Assembly: GCA_047602305.1 (NCBI GenBank)
Contig: JASGHO010000001.1
Span: forward strand, 2,170,001-2,234,000
Source: Ancrocorticia sp047602305
Lineage (GTDB): Bacteria; Actinomycetota; Actinomycetes; Actinomycetales; Actinomycetaceae
DNA length: 64,000 nt
Direction of reading: 5' to 3'
Below, piece by piece: positions 34,687 through 42,570 of this stretch (the first letter of the stretch is position 1; every line of letters begins with the position of its first letter). The notes beneath the pieces were generated by a model that was given only the letters and a program-made list of their open reading frames with translations, ran no database searches and was not told the DNA's origin. A program made the translations under genes and the position numbers.

Positions 34687-35325
34687 ATGCGCATTGAGGT
34701 TATTGATCACCCGCTCGTCGCCCACAAGCTCACGCTGCTACGTGACGAGAACACTCCTTCCCCCGTTTTCCGTCAGCTCGTCGATGAGCTGGTCACTCTC
34801 CTCGCTTACGAAGCTACTCGCGATGCTCGCGTGGAGGAAGTCACCATCAAGACGCCGGTCGCCGAGACCACCGGCGTTCACCTGTCCCTTCCCACCCCAA
34901 TCGTGGTGCCGATTCTTCGCGCCGGTCTTGGCATGCTCGAAGGTATGGCGAAGCTGCTGCCGTCTGCTGAGATCGGGTTCCTGGGGTTGCGTCGCGATGA
35001 GGAGACCCTCGAGGTCTTCACCTACGCGAACCGTCTGCCCGACGATTTGTCTGGCCGCCAGTGCTACGTGCTCGATCCGATGCTCGCCACTGGCGCCACC
35101 CTCATCGATTCGATCAACTACCTGCTGGAGCGCGGCGCCCGCGACGTCACCTGCGTCTGCCTGCTCGGCGCACCCGAGGGCGTCAAGAGGCTCGAAGAGG
35201 CAATCTGCGACCGCGCCAATGTCACCATCTTCATGGCCGCCCTGGATGATCACCTGAACGAGAAGGGTTACATCGTGCCTGGTCTCGGCGATGCTGGCGA
35301 CCGCCTCTACGGCGTCATCGACTGA
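34687..35325 (+). CDS. upp: Uracil phosphoribosyltransferase
   Basis: 212 aa, full length. Motifs: HPLVAHKLTLLRDENT, PILRAGLGMLEG, PRPP-binding YVLDPMLATGAT and uracil-binding GYIVPGLGDAGDRLYG. Salvages uracil with PRPP to UMP in the cytosol. Monocistronic. Confidence 0.97.
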   Translation: MRIEVIDHPLVAHKLTLLRDENTPSPVFRQLVDELVTLLAYEATRDARVEEVTIKTPVAETTGVHLSLPTPIVVPILRAGLGMLEGMAKLLPSAEIGFLGLRRDEETLEVFTYANRLPDDLSGRQCYVLDPMLATGATLIDSINYLLERGARDVTCVCLLGAPEGVKRLEEAICDRANVTIFMAALDDHLNEKGYIVPGLGDAGDRLYGVID

Positions 35326-35364
35326 TACCGCCCAAGCCACTAAACGCCTTATTTGCAAGGCCTG

Positions 35365-35488
35365 GAGTAGTGCGCGGTCGCCACTACTCACGCGGTTAAG
35401 AAGTTGCGTCACCAATACAGGCGCGTAACCAGTACAGATGCGGCGGCAGACGTCAGGTGCCCGGTCAACCCAGGTTGGCCGGGCACCT
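35365..35488 (+). terminator. Two hairpins after upp
   Basis: First hairpin GAGTAGTG/CACTACTC (35365-35389). Second, stronger hairpin AGGTGCCCGG / CCGGGCACCT with inner CAACC/GGTTG (35455-35488) followed by TCACGTTTT. The second is the more likely upp terminator. Confidence 0.65.
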
Positions 35489-35517
35489 TCACGTTTTCGG
35501 ATACCTCCCCTCCTTCT

Positions 35518-35640
35518 CACGCCACGTTTCAGACCCCTCACGCCACGTTTCAGGTTCCTCGCGCCCCCGTTTCAGGTCCCTCACGCCACGTTTCAGGTCC
35601 CTCACGCCACGTTTCAGACCCCTCGCACCCAAATTTCAAG
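35518..35640. repeat. About 21-bp tandem repeat (five to six units)
   Basis: Units of CACGCCACGTTTCAGACCCC with variants (GGTTCCT, GGTCCCT) run head to tail. Non-coding, between upp and the hydrolase gene. Confidence 0.85.
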
Positions 35641-35671
35641 CCTTCCACACCCTGGCTCTCGCTTCGTAAAG

Positions 35672-35738
35672 TTTCAACTTGGTGAGGATGTCCGATGTGT
35701 GCAATATGTACAGATAGGGCTCGCTCACCAAGTTGAAA
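35672..35738. repeat. Perfect 15-bp inverted repeat upstream of hydrolase
   Basis: TTTCAACTTGGTGAG at 35672-35686 and CTCACCAAGTTGAAA at 35724-35738 enclose 37 bp. It could be a palindromic element or an operator pair; it lies 53 bp before the hydrolase start. Confidence 0.8.
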
Positions 35739-35790
35739 TCCTGCGAGGAATCCCGGACTACGATGGGAACATCGAACACGGAGGATTCAC

Positions 35791-36777
35791 ATGCGCATTT
35801 CTGGACCGTCCCCGGATTATTTGGGCCCCACGTGGCAGGCTCGCACCATTTTTCTGGAGGAGGACGACGGCGGGGCGCCCAAGGGCCGTCCCGACGTCGC
35901 CGTGTTGATCCACGAGTCCGATGCCCGCGAGTTGGTCTCGCATTCGGGAGTGGCGGCGCTTTATCTTCCTGGCTTTACTGACACGTTTTTTCATGTGGAG
36001 CAGGCGAATGCTTGGCGCGAAGCGGGTGTTCCTCTCGTCGGTTTGGAGTTCCGTCGTACTGCCCGGGCGCTCCGCTCGACGGCGTCGCGCGATGATATTC
36101 GGGATATCTATGTGCGTGAGGAGGAGATCGGCGCGGCCCTGACTTACATTCGTAACACGCTCGGTGCCTCGAAGATCATCCTTATCGGCCATTCCACCGG
36201 TGGACTCCAGGCGGCCTTGTGGGCCGGCGATCATCCGGGCAGTGTGGACGCCGTGATTCTCAATTCGCCGTGGCTTGACCACAACGGGCCCGAGTTCGAA
36301 AAGGACCTGGTCACGAGGGTTGTGGATCGGGTTGGTTTGCGCTTCCCGCGCCTGCGTATCTCGATGCTCACCCCCGAGTATGCGGAGAATCTGCATGAGG
36401 ATTTCGGCGGCGAGTGGAGCTTCAATCCCGCACATAAGCCAATTACCAAGGTCCCGGTACACGCGGGTTTCTTCCGCACGGTTCGCCGCGCTCATCAGCG
36501 CATCGCCCGCGGCGGTGTGCACATCCACGAGCCGCTGCTCGTGGCGCACTCGAAGGAGTCCGGGAACTTCAAGAAACCCACCGCGGAGGAGCTACGGACC
36601 ACTGACGTGGTCCTCAACGTCGAGGATATGAAGCGCCTGGCCAGGGTGCTCAATCCTGACGCAACGCTTCTGGCCATTCCTGGTGGCCGCCACGACCTGG
36701 CGCTCTCCGAGCGCCAGGCTCGCGACCTCTACACCCGGGAAACAATCGCCTGGGCGGTCACACAACTGGGGTTGTAG
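35791..36777 (+). CDS. Alpha/beta hydrolase (serine hydrolase)
   Basis: 328 aa. Nucleophile elbow GHSTGG at about 130-135, oxyanion region YLPGFTDTFF, acid/His candidates at PDATLLAIPGGRHDLALS near the C-terminus. GGAGG precedes the ATG. No signal peptide. Lysophospholipase/monoacylglycerol-lipase-like layout; substrate unknown. Convergent with araC-type gene, 9 bp apart. Confidence 0.88.
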   Translation: MRISGPSPDYLGPTWQARTIFLEEDDGGAPKGRPDVAVLIHESDARELVSHSGVAALYLPGFTDTFFHVEQANAWREAGVPLVGLEFRRTARALRSTASRDDIRDIYVREEEIGAALTYIRNTLGASKIILIGHSTGGLQAALWAGDHPGSVDAVILNSPWLDHNGPEFEKDLVTRVVDRVGLRFPRLRISMLTPEYAENLHEDFGGEWSFNPAHKPITKVPVHAGFFRTVRRAHQRIARGGVHIHEPLLVAHSKESGNFKKPTAEELRTTDVVLNVEDMKRLARVLNPDATLLAIPGGRHDLALSERQARDLYTRETIAWAVTQLGL

Positions 36778-36786
36778 AAGTTCGAT

Positions 36787-37515
36787 TCACGGCTGCACAC
36801 CGAATTTGGCGGCGTAGCTTCCGGGGGTCATGCCAAAATGCTCTTTGAATACTCGGCCGAAGGAACTGACGTTGCCATAGCCCACGCGGTGTGCGATGGC
36901 GGGAATGTTGGTGCCCGCTCGTAGTAGAACAGCAGCTACTTCCATGCGGTTCTTGATCCGCCACTGCCGGAGGGTCATGCCAGTCTCTGCCTTGAAGGTA
37001 CGCTCGATCGTCCGAACCGAGGTGTAGGTGGCTTCAGCAAGTTCTTCTACGGTGCGATTGTCCCCGGGGTTGAATCGCAAGCTTTCTGCCACGGCCAAGG
37101 CCGCCTCGCTTGTGGGCATGCAAAGAGCGTGTGGGAGAACCGGCTGCTCCTCGATCAAGGAGAGAATCTGGCGCGCAAGGTTGAGGTGAGGCTGCAGGAG
37201 CGAATCCCCAGCCTGCGTATAGGCCAACAGTACAGTCCGCAGTTCTCTATCAATGGGGATCAGTGTTGGTTCCTTCAGCGTGGTGGCAGTCTCCTCGACG
37301 GAGAAGAAGGATCTCAGTACCACCGAGTTCGCGTGCACGGTCACTTGATGGCGAACCGACGACGGAATCCACATGGCATGCCCGGCCTCAACATGCCAGG
37401 GAATCCCATCAAGGACATAGTCACCTGTACCTCTGACCTGCCACAACAGGAGATGTACGTCATTGTGTACCCGTTCCTCAGTAACAACCGGCGGGATGTA
37501 GATCCGTCGCGACAT
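36787..37515 (-). CDS. AraC-family transcriptional regulator
   Basis: 242 aa from ATG 37515 (GAGGA 7 nt upstream). N-terminal cupin sensor (IPPVVTEERVHNDVHLLLW, HVEAGHAMWIPSSVRHQVTV). C-terminal double helix-turn-helix (TVEELAEATYTSVRTIERTF, IPAIAHRVGYGNVSSFGRVF) ending KEHFGMTPGSYAA. Divergent from the ferric-siderophore operon, 346 bp away, so probably its regulator, like corynebacterial iron-responsive AraC proteins. A 15-bp direct repeat near the operon promoter (37729-37764) is a likely binding site. Confidence 0.9.
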   Translation of the reverse strand: MSRRIYIPPVVTEERVHNDVHLLLWQVRGTGDYVLDGIPWHVEAGHAMWIPSSVRHQVTVHANSVVLRSFFSVEETATTLKEPTLIPIDRELRTVLLAYTQAGDSLLQPHLNLARQILSLIEEQPVLPHALCMPTSEAALAVAESLRFNPGDNRTVEELAEATYTSVRTIERTFKAETGMTLRQWRIKNRMEVAAVLLRAGTNIPAIAHRVGYGNVSSFGRVFKEHFGMTPGSYAAKFGVQP

Positions 37516-37548
37516 GCTGCATTCCTCACTTGTTATCTCACTTGTGAT

Positions 37549-37601
37549 GAGATCCCACCAATAGACCACGCCCTAAGAGCACGTCCTATTGGCTCAATCT
37601 C
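37549..37601. repeat. Family A element, copy 5 (53 bp)
   Basis: GAGATCCCACCAATAGACCA and TCCTATTGGCTCAATCTC, essentially the two inverted ends with almost nothing between. Lies 34 bp upstream of the araC-type start, so it may sit in or next to its promoter. Confidence 0.85.
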
Positions 37602-37728
37602 TATGGATTCCTCGTTATCCTCAATACCTTCACCGCTCCACACGATGGCCACACCGCCCCCTCACACACCACAACCCCTCACACACCGCCTCCTCTTGCC
37701 CAAGGGTCACCCTCCCCAGGAGTCAACA

Positions 37729-37764
37729 TGTCGAAAACTGCATAGGACCTGTCGAATTATGCAC
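37729..37764 (+). promoter_or_regulatory. Direct-repeat operator candidate for AraC regulator
   Basis: TGTCGAAAACTGCAT (37729-37743) and TGTCGAATTATGCAC (37750-37764) are direct repeats with a 21-bp period, i.e. two helical turns. That is the usual geometry of AraC-family operators. They lie about 100 bp before the binding-protein gene. Confidence 0.6.
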
Positions 37765-37770
37765 ACAGGG

Positions 37771-37789
37771 TAAGGTTACCCTCACCTAT
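37771..37789 (+). promoter_or_regulatory. DtxR/IdeR-like iron box candidate
   Basis: TAAGGTTACCCTCACCTAT matches 14 of 19 positions of the DtxR/IdeR consensus TTAGGTTAGGCTAACCTAA. It lies 7 bp after the direct repeats and upstream of an iron uptake operon, consistent with Fe-dependent repression. Confidence 0.6.
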
Positions 37790-37861
37790 CCTCAACAGGG
37801 GCTCCACCCGCTCCTGGGAATGCTCACGGTCCCGCAGATCACCACGAGAGGAACCAACACC

Positions 37862-38995
37862 ATGTCCTTTACCTCAGCAACCCGGCACACAAGTAGAGCG
37901 GTGGCAGCCGCCAGTGCACTGCTTCTTGCACTTGTCGGCTGTTCCTCGGCACCAGAAGAGTCAGACCCCAAGCCTTCGGAGTCCGCGCAGGCTTCACAGA
38001 CTTCAGAGGCTTCACAATCTTCGACCTCACAGGAATTGATTCCTCCCGCAGAGGGCACCACCAAGTATCCGCTGACTCTCAAGACATCCAGTGGAACATC
38101 GGTTCTGGAGAAGCGCCCTGAGAGCGTCGCGCTCATCAACCACTGGGATCTTGGGCTCCTGGCATCGCTGGGAGTCACACCGATCGCGGGACCTGAGACG
38201 GTCTCCACTCAGGAATGGGCATACCCGCAGCTCGCAGGAGAAATCGAGACCCAGTGGCCGTGGGATTTTGACAACCCTTACGCTTTGGAGAACATCGCGC
38301 AGGTGAAGGCCGATCTCTTCATCGACGACGGCACCCTCGACGATCCCGCCCGCTACGGGGAGATCAGCAAAATCGCACCCCTCCTGCAGTCCCAGGATCC
38401 GGGTGAGACTACAAGCTGGGAGGAGAGGATTCGCCGTATCGCCGAGGCTCTCGATCTGAGCGAACGCGCCGAGAAGGTCATCACCGACACCAAGGAAAGT
38501 GCGGAGAAGTACCGCGCTGATCACCCGGAGTTTAAGGATAAGACCGTCGCATTGTTCGTTGTGTGGGGCGGCAAGTACGGCGCAGCCGTGTTGAACTCAC
38601 CCGACTCTCCGGCAGAGGAGTTCTTCGAGTCCCTCGGATTCGCAAAGAATCCGAAGTTCGCCGAGCTGCCGGAGGATGGCAAGCTCAGCAACGAGTTGGT
38701 GGGCCTTCTCGATGCGGATGTCATCATTGCCTACAACGCTCAGGGTGAGGGAGTACCGGGAGACAGCCCCGAATTCGACGCTTACCTCGAATCACCGATC
38801 TTCCAGCAGCTCCCCACGGCTAAGGCTGGCAAGGTGATTACGGTCTCCTACGACAAGGATGGGAATATCCTCGTCAACGGCGAGGACAGCCACTTCAAGG
38901 GCCACTTCGGCCACGCGCTCAATGGGCCCGACCCTCTCGCCATCGATGCCGTCCGTGAGATGTTCACGCCTTACCTGGAATCTGCCGCGAAGTAG
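37862..38995 (+). CDS. Ferric-siderophore ABC transporter substrate-binding lipoprotein
   Basis: 377 aa from ATG 37862 (GAGAGGA upstream); the upstream frame is not coding. Signal peptide with lipobox LALVGC (lipidated Cys at about 30), a Ser/Glu/Thr linker, then a class III periplasmic-binding fold (ESVALINHWDLGLLASLGV, LFIDDGTLDD, DKTVALFVVWGG, VDIIAYNAQGE-like VIIAYNA). Binds ferric siderophore (FecB/FhuD type) outside the membrane and passes it to the two permeases downstream. First gene of a five-gene operon. Confidence 0.92.
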   Translation: MSFTSATRHTSRAVAAASALLLALVGCSSAPEESDPKPSESAQASQTSEASQSSTSQELIPPAEGTTKYPLTLKTSSGTSVLEKRPESVALINHWDLGLLASLGVTPIAGPETVSTQEWAYPQLAGEIETQWPWDFDNPYALENIAQVKADLFIDDGTLDDPARYGEISKIAPLLQSQDPGETTSWEERIRRIAEALDLSERAEKVITDTKESAEKYRADHPEFKDKTVALFVVWGGKYGAAVLNSPDSPAEEFFESLGFAKNPKFAELPEDGKLSNELVGLLDADVIIAYNAQGEGVPGDSPEFDAYLESPIFQQLPTAKAGKVITVSYDKDGNILVNGEDSHFKGHFGHALNGPDPLAIDAVREMFTPYLESAAK

Positions 38996-39253
38996 CAGAA
39001 CTCTCGCCGATAGGCATGGCCTACTGGCGTGACCGGTTCCGGATGTGGGGTGATTCTTGAATCGCCTCACGTCCGGAACCTTCCGGGTTCATCCCCCAAC
39101 CGGCGCTCACCGCCCACCCCTGGTTCGCATCCCCGGTTCACATTCCCGGTTCACATTCCCGGTTCGCATCCCCGGCTCACTCCACAACCGGCCCTGATTC
39201 TTACCTGAAATTCTCACCACAATCGGCCCTCATTCTTGCCCGAAAAGGATCCC
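38996..39253 (+). repeat. Intra-operon hairpin and 15-bp repeats
   Basis: A partial family A end (ACTCTCGCCGATAGGCATGG, 38999-39020). A long hairpin GGTTCCGGATGTGGGG / CCTCACGTCCGGAACC (39035-39080), 22 paired positions allowing G-U. Then five 15-bp units of GGTTCACATTCCC (about 39121-39180). The hairpin may attenuate or stabilise mRNA after the binding-protein gene, giving it higher expression than the permeases. Confidence 0.75.
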
Positions 39254-40408
39254 ATGGCCACCACGTCACACGTCCAGCCACCCTCGGCTTCATCACCACC
39301 ACCAGCACACCCAACCCCACCACCATCCACCGCGGACGCCACCCCAACCACCACCGCCCCAACCACCACAAGCACCCCAACCACCCCAAGTACCGCCACC
39401 CCCGATCGCTCGCTGTATCGCAGCCGCGCGATCGGCCTGTTTCTCATTTTCGTCGCCCTTCTCGCTGCACTCCTTGCGAGTCTGGCGTTCGGGGCGAATC
39501 CGCTCTCATTCCAGCAGGTGTGGCAGGGCTTGTGGCACCCGGATTCTTCGGAGGCGTCTCTGATCGTCTGGACACTGCGGGTTCCTCGAACGGTGCTGGG
39601 AGTTCTCGCCGGAATGGCGTTTGGTGTGGCTGGCGCTCTCATTCAGGCCCTGACCCGTAACCCTTTGGCCGACCCGGGAATTCTGGGCGTCAATGCTGGT
39701 GCGGGTTTCGCGGTGACGCTCGGGGTGGGGTTGCTGGGAGTCACAAGCGCCAGTAGCTACATGTGGTATGCCTTCATTGGTGCCGCTGCCGCCACCATTC
39801 TCGTGTATCTGATCGGATCAGCCGGGCACGGTTCGGCCACGCCGATCACGCTGGTTCTGGCGGGCGTGGCCTTGAGTGCTGTGTTGACCGGATTTTCCAC
39901 GTTCCTCACGTTGATGGACGAGGATACTTTCCGTTCGATCCGCATGTGGGGCCTTGGTTCGATCGCCAACACTGGTCTGGAGGAGACGTGGACGGTGACG
40001 CCTTTCCTTCTTACCGGGTTGCTTATCGCCGTCATGCTGTCCGGCGCGCTCAACTCGATCGCCCTCGGCGACGACCTCGCCGCCTCACTGGGCACCAACG
40101 TGACGCGTACGCGCGTATTCGGGGTCATCGCCGTGACTCTGCTTGCGGGCGGGGCAACCGCGCTCACCGGCGGCATTGGATTCGTCGGTCTCATGATTCC
40201 TCACGTCGTTCGTTGGTTCACAGGCCCGGATCAACGCTGGATTGTGCTGTATTCTGCTCTCGCCGCACCGGTGTTGGTGCTGGTCTCGGACGTGATCGGG
40301 CGCGTAATTGGCAGCCCGGGCGAGATCGAGGTGGGGATCGTGACGGCGGTTATCGGCGCGCCGGTTCTCATTGCCCTGGTTCGCCGACGCAAAGCGAGTG
40401 GACTATGA
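39254..40408 (+). CDS. FecCD-type siderophore permease 1
   Basis: 384 aa. A 50-residue Pro/Thr-rich cytoplasmic extension (TTSTPTTPSTATP) precedes about ten membrane helices. Family motifs: RVPRTVLGVLAGMAFGVAGALIQ, TRNPLADPGILGVNAGAG, GGIGFVGLMIPHVVR and SDVIGR. AAAGGA precedes the ATG at 39254. Overlaps the next permease gene by ATGA. Confidence 0.94.
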   Translation: MATTSHVQPPSASSPPPAHPTPPPSTADATPTTTAPTTTSTPTTPSTATPDRSLYRSRAIGLFLIFVALLAALLASLAFGANPLSFQQVWQGLWHPDSSEASLIVWTLRVPRTVLGVLAGMAFGVAGALIQALTRNPLADPGILGVNAGAGFAVTLGVGLLGVTSASSYMWYAFIGAAAATILVYLIGSAGHGSATPITLVLAGVALSAVLTGFSTFLTLMDEDTFRSIRMWGLGSIANTGLEETWTVTPFLLTGLLIAVMLSGALNSIALGDDLAASLGTNVTRTRVFGVIAVTLLAGGATALTGGIGFVGLMIPHVVRWFTGPDQRWIVLYSALAAPVLVLVSDVIGRVIGSPGEIEVGIVTAVIGAPVLIALVRRRKASGL

Positions 40409-41631
40409 CAGACACATCCATCACCAATTCGCCCGCTTCTTCGGTCGACGACGCCGCCACCCCTCACCTCCTCACCACACCCCCGGTCGACGACGACGCC
40501 ACCCCTCACCTCCTCACCACACCCCCGGTCACCGACGCCGCGCCCCGCGAATCCACATACAAACCCGGTGCCGTGAACTTCGGTTACTCTTCCTGGTTGC
40601 TTCGTACGAGTTGGTGTTCGGGGCGTATCGGAACTCGACTTGTCCTGACTACTCTCACGCTTTTCGCGCTCTCGGCGTCGGTGCTGCTGGTGGCCATTAC
40701 GCTGGGTGATTACCCGTTGACGCTCGTGGAGGTGTGGCGCGCCCTGACCGGTTCGGGCGAGGAGTTCCACAAGATGATTGTTCTTCGGTGGCGCCTTCCG
40801 GTGGCTATTGCGGCACTGGTGTTCGGGGCTCTCTTGGGTATTGGCGGCGCGATTTTCCAGTCGATTACTCGTAATGCGTTGGGTTCGCCGGACGTCATCG
40901 GTTTCGACGCGGGCTCCTACACCGCCGTCGTTATTTCCATGCTTATTCTCGGTTCCGGTAACTACTGGAACACGGCGGTTGCGGCGATTCTGGGCGGTAT
41001 CGTTACCGCCTTCGTGGTGTACATGTTGGCTTATCGGCGCGGTATCCAGGGCTTTCGTCTGATTATTGTGGGGATTGCGGTCTCGGCGATGCTCGGCTCG
41101 ATCAATTCCTATCTGATCACCCGCGCCGATATCGACGATGCGATGGCGGTGGGGTTCTGGGGTGCCGGGTCGCTTGCCAGGGTCTCGTGGACGTCGCTGG
41201 TTCCGTCCTTGATCATCGCTGCAGTGATTTTCCTGGCGGCAGCAGTGTTGGCTCCGTCCTTGCGCCGACTGGAGCTCGGGGATGATGCTGCTGTCACGCT
41301 GGGTACCAGTCCGGTGGCGTCACGGCTCGGTTTGATTGTCGCCGGTGTGGCGACGACGGCGCTCGTCACCGCAGCGGCTGGCCCCATCGGTTTTATCGCG
41401 CTGGCTGCCCCGCAGCTTGCTCGCAGGGTCACCCGCACCCCGGGTGTCAGCCTTGCGGCTGCGGCGGCGATGGGGGCGGCTCTCCTCACCTCTGCCCAGC
41501 TTCTTGTCCTTGTGATCTCTCACTTCTATCGCCCGCTTCCGGTTGGACTGGTGACGGTCTGCGTGGGCGGACTGTACTTGATCTGGCTACTCATTCGTGA
41601 GTCTCGTATTCGTTACGGAGCAGTTCGATGA
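40405..41631 (+). CDS. FecCD-type siderophore permease 2
   Basis: 408 aa from ATG 40405; the frame is open further upstream but inside the first permease. N-terminal 60 residues hold a 15-residue repeat (ATPHLLTTPPV twice, from 45-bp DNA repeats). Then about ten helices with RWRLPVAIAALVFGALLGIGGAIFQ, TRNALGSPDVIGFDAG, GPIGFIALAAPQLARRVTR. The heterodimer with permease 1 forms the channel. Overlaps the ATPase gene by ATGA. Confidence 0.94.
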   Translation: MTDTSITNSPASSVDDAATPHLLTTPPVDDDATPHLLTTPPVTDAAPRESTYKPGAVNFGYSSWLLRTSWCSGRIGTRLVLTTLTLFALSASVLLVAITLGDYPLTLVEVWRALTGSGEEFHKMIVLRWRLPVAIAALVFGALLGIGGAIFQSITRNALGSPDVIGFDAGSYTAVVISMLILGSGNYWNTAVAAILGGIVTAFVVYMLAYRRGIQGFRLIIVGIAVSAMLGSINSYLITRADIDDAMAVGFWGAGSLARVSWTSLVPSLIIAAVIFLAAAVLAPSLRRLELGDDAAVTLGTSPVASRLGLIVAGVATTALVTAAAGPIGFIALAAPQLARRVTRTPGVSLAAAAAMGAALLTSAQLLVLVISHFYRPLPVGLVTVCVGGLYLIWLLIRESRIRYGAVR

Positions 41632-42551
41632 AATTTCCTACCAAGAATTCCCAGCCTTCCATGAAAACCACAGCTTCAGATTCTTCGGCGTCGAACGGCC
41701 CGCGCTCACGCGTGTTTGCCGAGAATGTCACCATCGGTTACGACAAGAGGACTATCTGCCACAACGTGTCGGTGGGTATTCCCGATAATTCGTTCACCGC
41801 GATCATTGGCCCCAACGGCTGTGGCAAGTCCACGTTGTTGAGGGGACTGGCTCGTGTTCTGACTCCCACCACCGGAAAGGTGTTGCTGGATGGCAGGCTC
41901 TTGAGCCAGTACAAGTCCAAGGAGATTGCGCGCATTCTCGGGTTGTTGCCGCAGTCCTCTTTGGCTCCGGATGGGATCCGGGTGGCGGATTTGGTGGCGC
42001 GCGGCCGCGCTCCGCATCAGTCGCTCATCCAGCAGTGGCGTGAGAGCGATGAGAATACGGTGAGGAAGGCACTTGAAGCAACCCGCCTCAAGGAGCTCTC
42101 TCACCGCTTGGTGGATGAACTCTCCGGTGGTCAGCGCCAGCGGGTGTGGGTGGCGATGCTTTTGGCACAGGACACCCCGATCATGTTGTTGGATGAGCCC
42201 ACCACGTTCCTTGATATCGCCCACCAGTACGAACTGTTGGATCTCTTCCGCCAGTTCCATGAGGACGGGAAGACGATCGTCACGGTGCTTCACGATCTCA
42301 ACCAGGCGGCCCGGTATGCCAATCATCTGATTGTGATGCGCGACGGCGACATCATCCGGACGGGTTCACCCAAGCAGGTCATCACGGCCGAGCTCATTTC
42401 CGAGGTTTTCGGTATGGAGGCGCTCATCGTTCCTGATCCGGTCACCGGTACTCCCACGGTAGTTCCTCTCGACGCGCGGTATCCGCGCCGCTCCATCCCG
42501 GCACTCCACACTGCCTCACCAGCTTCCTCGGCCGCCGTGCGCGGCGCATGA
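41628..42551 (+). CDS. Ferric-siderophore ABC transporter ATPase
   Basis: 307 aa. Walker A GPNGCGKST, Q-loop LPQSS, signature LSGGQRQRVWVAMLLAQ, Walker B IMLLDEPTTFLD, switch His HDLNQAA: all residues needed for activity are present. FecE/FhuC type. A short N-terminal extension and a 30-residue Pro/Ala-rich tail are lineage-specific. The sip gene starts 19 bp downstream. Confidence 0.96.
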   Translation: MKFPTKNSQPSMKTTASDSSASNGPRSRVFAENVTIGYDKRTICHNVSVGIPDNSFTAIIGPNGCGKSTLLRGLARVLTPTTGKVLLDGRLLSQYKSKEIARILGLLPQSSLAPDGIRVADLVARGRAPHQSLIQQWRESDENTVRKALEATRLKELSHRLVDELSGGQRQRVWVAMLLAQDTPIMLLDEPTTFLDIAHQYELLDLFRQFHEDGKTIVTVLHDLNQAARYANHLIVMRDGDIIRTGSPKQVITAELISEVFGMEALIVPDPVTGTPTVVPLDARYPRRSIPALHTASPASSAAVRGA

Positions 42552-42570
42552 ATATCGAATAGGAGAAATG

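Noticed and set aside
39763..40404. Upstream extension of permease 2
   Set aside because: Overlaps permease 1 in another frame; ATG 40405 with ATGA overlap gives the family N-terminus.
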